The translations under genes were made by a program, and so were the position numbers. From positions 1 to 52,831 of IMG/VR virus record IMGVR_UViG_3300025668_000001: 52,831 nucleotides of DNA; one strand, given 5' to 3'. Positions within the stretch are counted from its first letter, which is position 1. Each line of letters begins with the position of its first letter. Shown here piece by piece: positions 21,389 through 30,063 of this stretch. This stretch comes from a virus. The notes beneath the pieces were generated by a model. It had not been told where the DNA came from, did not search any database, and was given only the letters and a program-made list of their open reading frames with translations.

Positions 21389-24300
21389 ATGAGCGAGAAT
21401 CCTAACGAGCAAGGTTTGATGGCAGACGTTAATCCAGACGCCATAGCTCCCCCGGACCCCAACGATCCAGACATCACCTCAATTACTGAAGACGAAATCG
21501 ATATGATCGAGCGTCTGGTGTTTGCGGAAGCTGGAACTGAGGGTGAAGAGGGTCGTGACGCTGTTCGTGGTGTGATATTCAATCGACTATCGTCGGACAG
21601 GTTTCCCAACTCTGTACAAGAAGTTATTGAGCAACGAGGCCAATTTGAGCCTATTGGCAAGCATGGGAATGTATTTAACATCCCTGTCCCAGAAGATAAG
21701 CTCGAGAGCCAGAAGTACGAGATGGATGCCTATCTCAACACCGGCGTAGATGCGTCTGGTGGCCGTACCTTCTTCCTGAACAAAGACATTGCGAAGCGTC
21801 GGGGCACAGACTTCTCGGGTGATAAGCCTCTCACGATAGGTAAGCATACATTCTACTCTGGGTTCCCGGGGCAAGAGCCTGTACGGGTATCACCTACATC
21901 TCACAACATTACTGTGGTGGACAGCCGTCCGGGTACTATTGAACAACTTATGGACGGAACTATGGCTCCGGTTATTTCCGAAGACGCCGTGGCTCCCGCT
22001 TCTGATCAGGAAGCCCTAGTGGCAGACACTGGATCTCAGTTCGCCAGCCTAGCTCCTACTAACGACACAGCATCTACTCCCAGTCCTCGCTTATCAACAG
22101 CCACTGACGATGTTCTGTCTAATTTTACTACTCGTGATCGTTCTGATGTGGGTAACCAGACCCGCTCTATGTTTAACCTCGATGCTCCGGGCACGATGGA
22201 AGACTATGATGCAGATACTGGCCGAGTAAACACAGGTATCCTGCAATCTATCCGTGAAGCACTAGGCTTTGCAGAAGGCGGTATGGCTGTATCTCCTAAC
22301 CAAGACATTGAGCCGCCTCAGGGTGATGGCTCTGTCTTACTTCCCTATGAGCCTACTCTCCAAGAGAAGGCCAAGTACGCAATATCAGGCTTCCTACAAG
22401 ACAAGTTTGGTATGGGTAACTACGAAGCTAACGATCTATCGGAAAAGTTTACGGGGAATCCAAATGCGACTGACGGAAGTTATGGTATTGGCATTGCTGA
22501 TTTTACTCCTGCCGGTCTTGTTTTTGGTGCTGATAACGCAAAAGACAGCTTCCAAAGAGCAAGAAACACAGATGACCGACTTGGAATGGGACTTGCGGTG
22601 GTCGAAGGTGGACTCGCAGCCGCAGAAGCCTTCCCCCTCACAAAAGGACTAGCGAAGGCGGGTAAGCGTGGTCTAGAGAAGCTATCCGACGTAGCAGCCA
22701 ATATGGACCCTAATACTGTAGGTTCCCTTGGCGGGAATATCTTCTCTGACATTCCCCCGGCAGCAAACGCACAAAAAACACAGATTGCAGGTACTCTTCC
22801 TACTTACCGCAAAGCAGACGTGATTTTAAACGAGAATGCACCAGAAGGTGATACTTTAGACTTTGGTGCGGGACTAGGTCTCTCTCAAAAGGAATTGGGG
22901 TACGATACATACGAACCCTTTCCTCGAGAGGGATTTGATCCGACATTTCAGTCTGCGGGAGATATTCCTGACAACTCCTACTCTCGGGTAACAAACTTTA
23001 ACGTACTGAATGTTGTACCTCCCGAGATGCGTGATGAAATTGTACAGGACATTGGTAGGGTTCTATCTCCAGACGGCGTGGCCCTCATTACTACCCGTGG
23101 TCGGGATGTTATGTCTGCTAAAGGAACCCCGGGTGATGAGCCTATGTCTTTAGTAACCTCTATTGGAACCTATCAGAAGGGTTTCACGCAGAAGGAGCTA
23201 CAGGAATACATCACTACAACGCTAGGCGAAGGCTTTGAGGTTACTCGCCTGAAGTTAGGTCCAGCCGGTGTGCAGGTCCGTAAGATTGCAGATACTACAC
23301 AGACAGCCGACTCAACCCCTGCACAGGCCGTATTAGACATCCGTGCGGCTCAAATGGATCTGGCGGTTAAGGATAGAATCCAACCCAGTGGTGAGAACCC
23401 TCTGTTTGATCTCTCCCCGGAGAGCTACACGAACACCCTACCAGAACAAAAGCCTACATATGTACCTCGCCAAGACGTAGGTACCAATAAACCTCTTCCC
23501 GGCAATGACCGGGGCCGTCCTGTCAGTGCCGCTATGGACAAGATAGCGGACCGTCTAGCAGAGCGTATGAAGCCTTGGCTGGGTACAGAAGCACAATATT
23601 TCTATCACACCGGACCTATCGTAGACAAAGCCTTAGACATGGGTTTCTCTAAAGAAGAGATATACGACTGGATGAAGGAGTTTGCCGAGGCATATGCTGC
23701 CACAAGCCCTCGTACAGAGACGGCACAGAACATTCGTAATGCAACCTTGGTAATGACCAAGCGCCAGCTAGGCATCGATCTAGATGAGATGATTGGTCCG
23801 GGTGGTACTGGCATTAACGAAAGAGGCTATCCTATGATGATTGGCCGTAAGGGCGATCTTGCACCGGATAAGGATGGCAATCTAAAACCCCTAAAAGCAG
23901 ACGGTATCCATAGGAAGCTACGGGATGATGTAGACGCAGGGGGCATCAATCCAGACACTAATCCCAAGCCAGCTACCTTTGCTGAAAACGTATACGGAAA
24001 CCTAGATGGCGTTACTGTAGACACTCACGCTGTCCGTGGTGCCTTAGATGCTATGAATGAGATAGATCCGGGTAGCATTCCGATTGACTTCATCAAGCCT
24101 AAGTACAGAGACAAGTATCTTGCAGACCCGTCTTCTCTAAACCCTGCCACAATGATTGATGACTCGATTAAATCTCAGACAAATAAAGGTCAGAGTAAGC
24201 AAGTAGAGTATGCAGTATTCTCTGACATATATCGCTTGGCCGCTGAAAAGCTCGGGGTATCCCCGGCGGAAGCACAGTCTATGGGCTGGTTTGGTTCCGG

Positions 24301-25267
24301 TGACAGCACAGGCCTTGCATCTGAACTGAAGTCCGTAGCACGTCTTCTCGATGAACGTATCGACGTAACTGCACAGGCTATGGGTGAGGACAAGGAAACA
24401 GTCTTCCGCAAGCTACTAAACCGAGACATCCCAGTTCTACAGATATTTGGTACCGCTGGAGCGGGGGCCGCAGCCCTCGGATCTATGGATGAACAGATGC
24501 AGCAATTCTCCAAAGGCGGTCTCACGCAAGGGGAATCCGAAAAAGGTATCCGCACCCAAGAGGGCAAGGACATGGCCGATAAAGTCTTCAAGCTGGACTT
24601 TAGTAAGGCCGATATAAATGACGATGGCAAACTATCCGAGTACGAGAAAGCTCGAGGCGAAGCTATCCAGAAGGCAACAAATGAAGAGGATGGCATTATG
24701 ATGGCTGCTCACGGCGGAATGCCTTGTGGTTGTGGTGGAGATTGTGACGGATCGTGTGGTGATGACGGGTCTATGCCCGGAATGATCGTAGGCACTGACC
24801 CCGTATCAGGTAACGAGATCCCTCTAGGGTCAGAGGCAGAGAATGTTCGGGACGATATCCCAGCGATGCTGTCTGAAGGCGAATACGTCTTACCGGCAGA
24901 TGTGGTCAAATGGCATGGCCTCAAGCACATCTCGAGCATGATGATGGAAGCCAAGGCCGGTCTTATGTCGCTCCAAGCGATGGGACAGATCCACGAAGTA
25001 GAAGAGGTCTTCTATGATGAGGAAGAAGAATACAGCGATGATATGGTGGAGTGCCCTGAGTGTGGCGGCGAAGGTTGTGAACACTGCGACGGCATGGGCT
25101 ACCATTCTGAAGCTGAAGAAAGTTATGAGACACCTGAAGGTAATGAAGTAGACATTGCCGAGGTGATTACCGAGGAGGAAACTCCCGAGTACGACGAAGA
25201 AGAAGATACCGTCGAGACTATCAGTTATGCGATGAAAAGCACCCCAAAGATTGCTTTCATTCGATAA
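21389..25267 (+). CDS. Multidomain virion protein: SleB-like hydrolase, methyltransferase-like, EF-hand and zinc motifs
   Basis: 1292 aa. Residues about 35-165 match a cell-wall hydrolase of the SleB type (ERLVFAEAGTEGEEGRDAVRG, GVIFNRLSSDRFPNSVQEVIEQRGQF), a peptidoglycan-cleaving domain. Around 485-590, LDFGAGLG, NFNVLNVVPPE and LSPDGVALITTRG resemble a class I SAM methyltransferase. About 725-830 is a helical domain (YFYHTGPIVDKALDMGFSKE). At about 1076-1087 DINDDGKLSEYE is a canonical EF-hand loop. Cys-rich CGCGGDCDGSCG (about 1112) and a DnaJ-like CPECGGEGCEHCDGMG (about 1220) follow, with a conserved AMLSEGEYVLPADVVKWHG between. Likely ejected with DNA or acting in wall penetration; the methyltransferase-like part may be structural. 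It lies between portal and scaffold. Confidence 0.65.
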   Translation: MSENPNEQGLMADVNPDAIAPPDPNDPDITSITEDEIDMIERLVFAEAGTEGEEGRDAVRGVIFNRLSSDRFPNSVQEVIEQRGQFEPIGKHGNVFNIPVPEDKLESQKYEMDAYLNTGVDASGGRTFFLNKDIAKRRGTDFSGDKPLTIGKHTFYSGFPGQEPVRVSPTSHNITVVDSRPGTIEQLMDGTMAPVISEDAVAPASDQEALVADTGSQFASLAPTNDTASTPSPRLSTATDDVLSNFTTRDRSDVGNQTRSMFNLDAPGTMEDYDADTGRVNTGILQSIREALGFAEGGMAVSPNQDIEPPQGDGSVLLPYEPTLQEKAKYAISGFLQDKFGMGNYEANDLSEKFTGNPNATDGSYGIGIADFTPAGLVFGADNAKDSFQRARNTDDRLGMGLAVVEGGLAAAEAFPLTKGLAKAGKRGLEKLSDVAANMDPNTVGSLGGNIFSDIPPAANAQKTQIAGTLPTYRKADVILNENAPEGDTLDFGAGLGLSQKELGYDTYEPFPREGFDPTFQSAGDIPDNSYSRVTNFNVLNVVPPEMRDEIVQDIGRVLSPDGVALITTRGRDVMSAKGTPGDEPMSLVTSIGTYQKGFTQKELQEYITTTLGEGFEVTRLKLGPAGVQVRKIADTTQTADSTPAQAVLDIRAAQMDLAVKDRIQPSGENPLFDLSPESYTNTLPEQKPTYVPRQDVGTNKPLPGNDRGRPVSAAMDKIADRLAERMKPWLGTEAQYFYHTGPIVDKALDMGFSKEEIYDWMKEFAEAYAATSPRTETAQNIRNATLVMTKRQLGIDLDEMIGPGGTGINERGYPMMIGRKGDLAPDKDGNLKPLKADGIHRKLRDDVDAGGINPDTNPKPATFAENVYGNLDGVTVDTHAVRGALDAMNEIDPGSIPIDFIKPKYRDKYLADPSSLNPATMIDDSIKSQTNKGQSKQVEYAVFSDIYRLAAEKLGVSPAEAQSMGWFGSGDSTGLASELKSVARLLDERIDVTAQAMGEDKETVFRKLLNRDIPVLQIFGTAGAGAAALGSMDEQMQQFSKGGLTQGESEKGIRTQEGKDMADKVFKLDFSKADINDDGKLSEYEKARGEAIQKATNEEDGIMMAAHGGMPCGCGGDCDGSCGDDGSMPGMIVGTDPVSGNEIPLGSEAENVRDDIPAMLSEGEYVLPADVVKWHGLKHISSMMMEAKAGLMSLQAMGQIHEVEEVFYDEEEEYSDDMVECPECGGEGCEHCDGMGYHSEAEESYETPEGNEVDIAEVITEEETPEYDEEEDTVETISYAMKSTPKIAFIR

Positions 25268-25339
25268 TTTGCGTGGCATGGGCTACCCGCAAAACCCCGG
25301 TTAATTCCGGCTACTTTTCGGCCCCCCAAGGAGAAAATC

Positions 25340-26119
25340 ATGGCTAAGTACCGTGGTGGGTATCGGGATGACCTCGATACCGCAGAGAAACCATACTCGG
25401 AAGAGATGGTTCAAGAGGCGCAACCCGCACCTACTGATAATGATGAAGCATCGTTCAAGAAGCGTTACGGTGACCTTCGTCGTCATATGCAAAACCAGAT
25501 GTCCACGAAAGATCGTGAACTTCAGGAGATGAAAGCACAGCTAGAGTCGGCTACCAAACAACAGATCCGGTTTCCAAAGTCGGAAAAAGAAGTAGCGGAC
25601 TGGATGAAGAAGTATCCTGACGTAGCCTCAATCATCGACACGATTGCACAGAAGCGTTCCTTAGAGGCGCTGGCGATGGGTGAGAAGAAGATGGAGAGCC
25701 TAAAAAAGCTCGAAACCAGCATCACCCGTGAGAAAGCAGAGATGTCCCTAAAGCGGCTACATCCAGACTTTGATCGAATTCGCCAAGATCCTAACTTCCA
25801 TGCATGGGCTGGTAAGCAGCCTAAATGGATTCAAGACGCTCTGTATAAGAATGCTAACGATCCTATATCTGCCGCACGGGCAATTGACCTGTACAAGGCG
25901 GACAAAGGTATCAAACGAACTCGAGCCACCAGCAACGACGCAGCTAAGTCTGTAGGCCGCACAAGCGGATCAGCCCCGGCGTCAGGTGGACGTGCCCGTT
26001 TCACAGAAAGCCAAGTCAGCAAAATGTCTTCGGCAGAATATGAAAAGAACGAGGCAGCTATTCTGGAATCCATCAAGCGTGGTGACTTCCAGTATGATAT
26101 GTCGGGCGGTGCCCGATAA
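25340..26119 (+). CDS. Capsid scaffolding protein
   Basis: 259 aa, highly helical and charged (KKRYGDLRRHMQNQMSTKDR, LQEMKAQLESATKQQ), acidic/Pro-rich near the N-terminus, and a Gly/Ser-rich linker before a basic-acidic tail. Composition and position directly before the capsid gene are those of podoviral scaffolds. AAGGAG precedes the start. Confidence 0.8.
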   Translation: MAKYRGGYRDDLDTAEKPYSEEMVQEAQPAPTDNDEASFKKRYGDLRRHMQNQMSTKDRELQEMKAQLESATKQQIRFPKSEKEVADWMKKYPDVASIIDTIAQKRSLEALAMGEKKMESLKKLETSITREKAEMSLKRLHPDFDRIRQDPNFHAWAGKQPKWIQDALYKNANDPISAARAIDLYKADKGIKRTRATSNDAAKSVGRTSGSAPASGGRARFTESQVSKMSSAEYEKNEAAILESIKRGDFQYDMSGGAR

Positions 26120-26128
26120 ACAGACCCC

Positions 26129-26158
26129 TTGATTATACGCACCTAAGGGTGGTATAAT
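26129..26158 (+). promoter_or_regulatory. Promoter for the major capsid gene
   Basis: TTGATT (26129-26134), 18-base spacer containing GCACCTAAGG (26139-26148), perfect TATAAT (26153-26158). It gives the capsid gene its own transcript with a leader of about 245 nt. Confidence 0.6.
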
Positions 26159-26411
26159 ACTAGGGCATAAGAATTGCATAAGTAGCAATCTATAAGGCAA
26201 CGTAGAGCCACTGAGTTAAGTCTACCTCTACAAAACCAAACCCCAATACAGAAGCAAGAACCTCGAAGACTACCAGAGCCTGTAGGCCCGTGGATGGTTA
26301 GCGCCTGAAACGCACCCTAGAGCAAGTTCTGCCCTTACTTCGTTCTTCTATCTGACCTTAGCAAGTCACTCTTAGTGACTTTTGTTATCGCCATTAGAAG
26401 GAGAACAAACA
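26159..26411 (+). promoter_or_regulatory. Long capsid mRNA leader
   Basis: About 250 bases without a gene between promoter and capsid ATG. It ends with a hairpin GTCACT-CTT-AGTGAC (26364-26378), a short T run, then GAAGGAGAACAAACA before the ATG. It may stabilise the abundant capsid message or attenuate it. No known riboswitch is recognised. Confidence 0.4.
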
Positions 26412-27467
26412 ATGGCATTCGCAAAAGCATCAGGTTATTCCAACCTGCCCAACGGAAACTTTTCGCCCGTCATCTACTCGCAGAAGGTCCAGAAGGAATT
26501 CCGCAAGACTTCCGTCTGTGAAGACATCACGAATACTGATTACACAGGTGAGATTAGCCAATACGGGGACTCGGTCCGCATTATAAAAGAGCCTGAGATC
26601 ACTGTGAGCAACTATGCTCGTGGTACAACTTTGGCTACACAAGATATTGCCGACGCAGACTTTACAATGGTTGTCGATCAAGCCAACTACTTCCAGTTTG
26701 CAATCGACGACATCGAGGCCGCACATTCTCACATAAATTTCATGGACTTAGCTACAGATCGTGCAGCATATCGTCTAGCCGACACATTTGACTCAGAAGT
26801 TCTGGGTTATCTGTCCGGTTGGTCCGGGGGCGCTGGCTCTTGGGCACGTCGTACCGCAGCTAACGGCACAAAAGCCAATACAGCGGCAGACGCAGACGAA
26901 CTCTTGGCAGCAAACAAGCTGGACATCACTGACTTTGGTGGTTCTGACTTGGGCGGCGGCGCAGAAGTCACGTCTATCCCAGTAGCAGCCGGTGGCGGCG
27001 CTGGTGGTATCACATCTCCTCTGGCCTTGCTTAACCGCATTGCCCGTAAGATGGATCAAGCCAACGTAGACCAAGATGGTCGCTGGGTCGTCCTTGACCC
27101 GGTAATGATCGAACTCTTGATGGACGAAGATTCAAAATTCGTAGATCGGGACTTTGGTGGTACAGACGAGATCCGTAATGGTCGCATGGGTGGTAACTTG
27201 GTTCGTGGGCTTCGTGTCTACAAATCCAACAACCTTCCATACATCGGTACAGGTCCAGACACGACAGCGGCAGGCGGCTCAGAGACTGCTTTCGGCGTTA
27301 TTGTCGCTGGTCACGATTCTGCTATCGCATCTGCACAACAGCTTGCGAAAACAGAGAGCTTCCGCTCACCAGAAACCTTCTCGGACATCGTCCGTGGGAT
27401 GCAGCTTTATGGCCGGAAAGTTCTCCGCCCAGAAGCTATTTTCACAGCTAACTACAACACAGCTTAA
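26412..27467 (+). CDS. Major capsid protein
   Basis: 351 aa, HK97-like fold expected. The start ATG 26412 has GGAG 9 bases upstream. Typical segments: YSQKVQKEFRKTSVCEDITN, GDSVRIIKEPEITVSNYARGT, DQANYFQFAIDDIEAAHS, RWVVLDPVMIELLMDED and RGMQLYGRKVLRPEAIFTAN at the C-terminus. It builds the icosahedral head on the scaffold. A strong promoter upstream and a hairpin downstream fit its high expected expression. Confidence 0.9.
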   Translation: MAFAKASGYSNLPNGNFSPVIYSQKVQKEFRKTSVCEDITNTDYTGEISQYGDSVRIIKEPEITVSNYARGTTLATQDIADADFTMVVDQANYFQFAIDDIEAAHSHINFMDLATDRAAYRLADTFDSEVLGYLSGWSGGAGSWARRTAANGTKANTAADADELLAANKLDITDFGGSDLGGGAEVTSIPVAAGGGAGGITSPLALLNRIARKMDQANVDQDGRWVVLDPVMIELLMDEDSKFVDRDFGGTDEIRNGRMGGNLVRGLRVYKSNNLPYIGTGPDTTAAGGSETAFGVIVAGHDSAIASAQQLAKTESFRSPETFSDIVRGMQLYGRKVLRPEAIFTANYNTA

Positions 27468-27474
27468 AACTTTA

Positions 27475-27496
27475 GGGGAGGCCTTCGGGCCTCTCC
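27475..27496 (+). terminator. Hairpin after the capsid gene (partial terminator)
   Basis: GGGGAGGCC-TTCG-GGCCTCTCC, a very stable UUCG-capped stem with one wobble, followed by only a weak T tract (ATCCCTTATT). It may partly terminate or protect the capsid mRNA 3' end. Confidence 0.65.
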
Positions 27497-27517
27497 ATCC
27501 CTTATTGAGAGCTAAAC

Positions 27518-28207
27518 ATGCCATCCACTTTCATCAGTCTTACAAATGCCTTACTCCGCCGCTTGAATGAGGTGGAGATTGAAGAAGCTGACTTTGCTAG
27601 TGTCCGTGGTGTACAGGCGTTAGCCAAAGACGCAGTTCGTGCGTCGATTGCGAAGATAAACGCCGCAGAATTTGAGTGGCCGTTTAACTCAGCGGAACAC
27701 TCTCAGTCCCTCACAGTAGGCCAAGAAGATTATAGCTGGCCACAGTATTTCAAGTCGGTTGAATGGAACAGCTTCTACATCGTCAATGATGGAGTTAACA
27801 CCAACACAACCACTTCTCTAGATTTTGTCTCTCGTGATTACTACTACGACAGACTCCGTAATGCAGATTTAGATGCCGGGGCATCCGGTCTAGGTTTACC
27901 TAACTATGTGTTTCCGTTGCATGGCAATGGCTATGGTATCTCTGCATCACCTGATAAGGCCTACACCGTTAGGTTCCGTTACTTCCTGAATTACGCAGAG
28001 TTGATCAATAACGTAGATCAAACCCGTGTACCTACTACCTATGATCACGTCTTAATCGCCGGTGCCATGTATCATATGTACCTGTTCCGAGATAACTCGG
28101 AGATGGCAGGTATTGCTGACCAAGAGTTCCGGGGCGGTATCAAGGAGATGCAGACCCTCCTATTGAACAAATATGCTTCAATAGAAGACACTCGGATTAG
28201 CTTCTAA
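27518..28207 (+). CDS. Tail tube / head-tail adaptor protein A (gp11-like)
   Basis: 229 aa. ALLRRLNEVEIEEADFASVRG, an N-terminal helical region, and YDHVLIAGAMYHMYLFRDNSEMAGIADQEF with a C-terminal helix match podoviral gp11-type adaptors that bind the portal. It is directly followed by a larger tail tube partner whose ATG overlaps its stop. Confidence 0.75.
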   Translation: MPSTFISLTNALLRRLNEVEIEEADFASVRGVQALAKDAVRASIAKINAAEFEWPFNSAEHSQSLTVGQEDYSWPQYFKSVEWNSFYIVNDGVNTNTTTSLDFVSRDYYYDRLRNADLDAGASGLGLPNYVFPLHGNGYGISASPDKAYTVRFRYFLNYAELINNVDQTRVPTTYDHVLIAGAMYHMYLFRDNSEMAGIADQEFRGGIKEMQTLLLNKYASIEDTRISF

Positions 28208-30063
28208 TGCCTGATAAAATCCAGTCGTTTAAGGTCGTCTCCCAAGGCGGCCTAGACGCCAGTCAAAACCACCTATTGCTGTCTGAAGAAGATCCCGGTG
28301 TAGCCATTCGATTGGTGAACTATGAGGTGTCTCTCTTCGGCGGCTATCGTCGTATTAACGGCTTCTCACCTTATGGTGGTGATAGCATTGCTACGGTGGG
28401 TGGTACTGAGTCAGACGGACGAGTGTTCAACCTATCCATATACTACGACGACAACTTGCTTCGAGAAGACTTACTTGCATCCCGCAAAGACCGTCCATTT
28501 GAATATAGGATGAGTACAACTAGGTCTGTATTCAGTGGAGCGGACTTTAATGGCAGAACTCTATCCGTCACTAACTCTGTTTCGTTGGGAGTATATCTCA
28601 ATGGCAGTGAGTTGGCTCGATCCCAATACACTATCGATATCAGTAACAATGCTATTACCCTAAACACGGCAGCGGAAGCAGACGACACCGTAGTTATTGA
28701 TAACCACGAGTATAAATTTTACCGCTTCGTGACTTTAGTTGGGTGGCAGGAATACACAACAGGGCTAAACCATTACACTCGATCTCAGCCTTTTGCGACT
28801 GAAGTATTCAGGATTAGGTCTGCACAGTTTAACTTCGGTGATGGTAACAAGATATGTTTCGTCGATGGGGTTAACAACGCCGTAGTCTTTGACGGAATAA
28901 ACTGGAAAGCCATTTCCCCATCTGGTGCAGGTACCTCTGTCAGTCCCGGTGGAGTTATGTGTTTTGGCGCACCCGAGGTAGTAGAGGTATACGAGAACCA
29001 TCTGTGGCTTGGTGGAGATAAGACAGACGCATCTAATATTGCGTATTCCACTCCCCGGGATGAGAATAATTGGACAGCGGCGGGAGGTGCGGGTCAGCTT
29101 CCTATTGGCTATGACTTAGTGCAGTTTAAGCCCTTCCGAGACAACCTGTTTATCTTCGGTGAAAATGCCATCAAGAAGGCTATAACTAACTCAGACGTTA
29201 ATGTGCCCTTCATCCTCGAACAGGTTACAGCCAACGTGGGGTGTGTAGCTAGAGACAGCGTACTAGAACTTGGCGGTGACCTAGTCTTCTTAGCCCCAGA
29301 TGGCCTACGTCCTGTGGCAGGTACTTCCCGTATTGGTGACGTTGAACTGGAGACAATCTCAAAGCGTATACAGACTACAATCTCTCAGTTGCCTTCCGAG
29401 TATAACTTGAAGAACTTGTGTGGTTGTGTGATCCGAAACAAGTCTCAACTCCGCTACTTCATCTCTGAACCCACTACCTCATTAGCAGATGCTTTTGGTA
29501 TCATCGGTGGCTTGCGTACATCTGACCAACGTCTTGGATGGGAGTTTGGTGAGTTACTAGGTATTAGGGCGTCCTGTACTACATCAGGTTACATTGATGG
29601 ATCTGAGTTCGTCTTTCATGGAGACTATGACGGTAAAGTATATCAGCAAGAGAGCGGAAATACATTTGCTGGAGAGCCAATCCTAGCGGTTTATTCTACA
29701 CCATTCTTTGATTTTGGGGACACTGAAGTCCGTAAGATCATGCGGAAGGTTAACACATTCATTCGGGCTGAAGGCCCACTAGAAATGAACATTGCGGTTA
29801 TATATGATTGGTATTCTCCAGACGTATCCAACCCGTCCTCTTACACCGAGGAAAGCCGAGGACAGCCGGTACAGTACCGTGTCCCGGGCATCGACTATAA
29901 CGCAGCCCTAGTTACTTACGGTGGGTCTGAGAAGCCTATTCTCAACACTCCCATCGAAGGTAGCGGGAACTCCGTACAAATAACTTATGTAACCTCAGGC
30001 GACTTTGCACCTTATTCCATCCAAGGCATTGTCTTTGAGTTCAGTATCGCAGGGAGACGATAA
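28207..30063 (+). CDS. Tail tube protein B / large tail structural protein
   Basis: 618 aa, beta-rich with propeller-like repeats (VNYEVSLFGGYRRINGF, NLFIFGENAIKKAI, LVFLAPDGLRPVAG). The sequence follows the gp12-like tubular proteins of marine podoviruses (SQGGLDASQNHLLLSEEDPG near the start). It probably forms the tail nozzle with the preceding adaptor. One-base overlap with the fibre gene downstream (TAATG). Confidence 0.75.
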   Translation: MPDKIQSFKVVSQGGLDASQNHLLLSEEDPGVAIRLVNYEVSLFGGYRRINGFSPYGGDSIATVGGTESDGRVFNLSIYYDDNLLREDLLASRKDRPFEYRMSTTRSVFSGADFNGRTLSVTNSVSLGVYLNGSELARSQYTIDISNNAITLNTAAEADDTVVIDNHEYKFYRFVTLVGWQEYTTGLNHYTRSQPFATEVFRIRSAQFNFGDGNKICFVDGVNNAVVFDGINWKAISPSGAGTSVSPGGVMCFGAPEVVEVYENHLWLGGDKTDASNIAYSTPRDENNWTAAGGAGQLPIGYDLVQFKPFRDNLFIFGENAIKKAITNSDVNVPFILEQVTANVGCVARDSVLELGGDLVFLAPDGLRPVAGTSRIGDVELETISKRIQTTISQLPSEYNLKNLCGCVIRNKSQLRYFISEPTTSLADAFGIIGGLRTSDQRLGWEFGELLGIRASCTTSGYIDGSEFVFHGDYDGKVYQQESGNTFAGEPILAVYSTPFFDFGDTEVRKIMRKVNTFIRAEGPLEMNIAVIYDWYSPDVSNPSSYTEESRGQPVQYRVPGIDYNAALVTYGGSEKPILNTPIEGSGNSVQITYVTSGDFAPYSIQGIVFEFSIAGRR

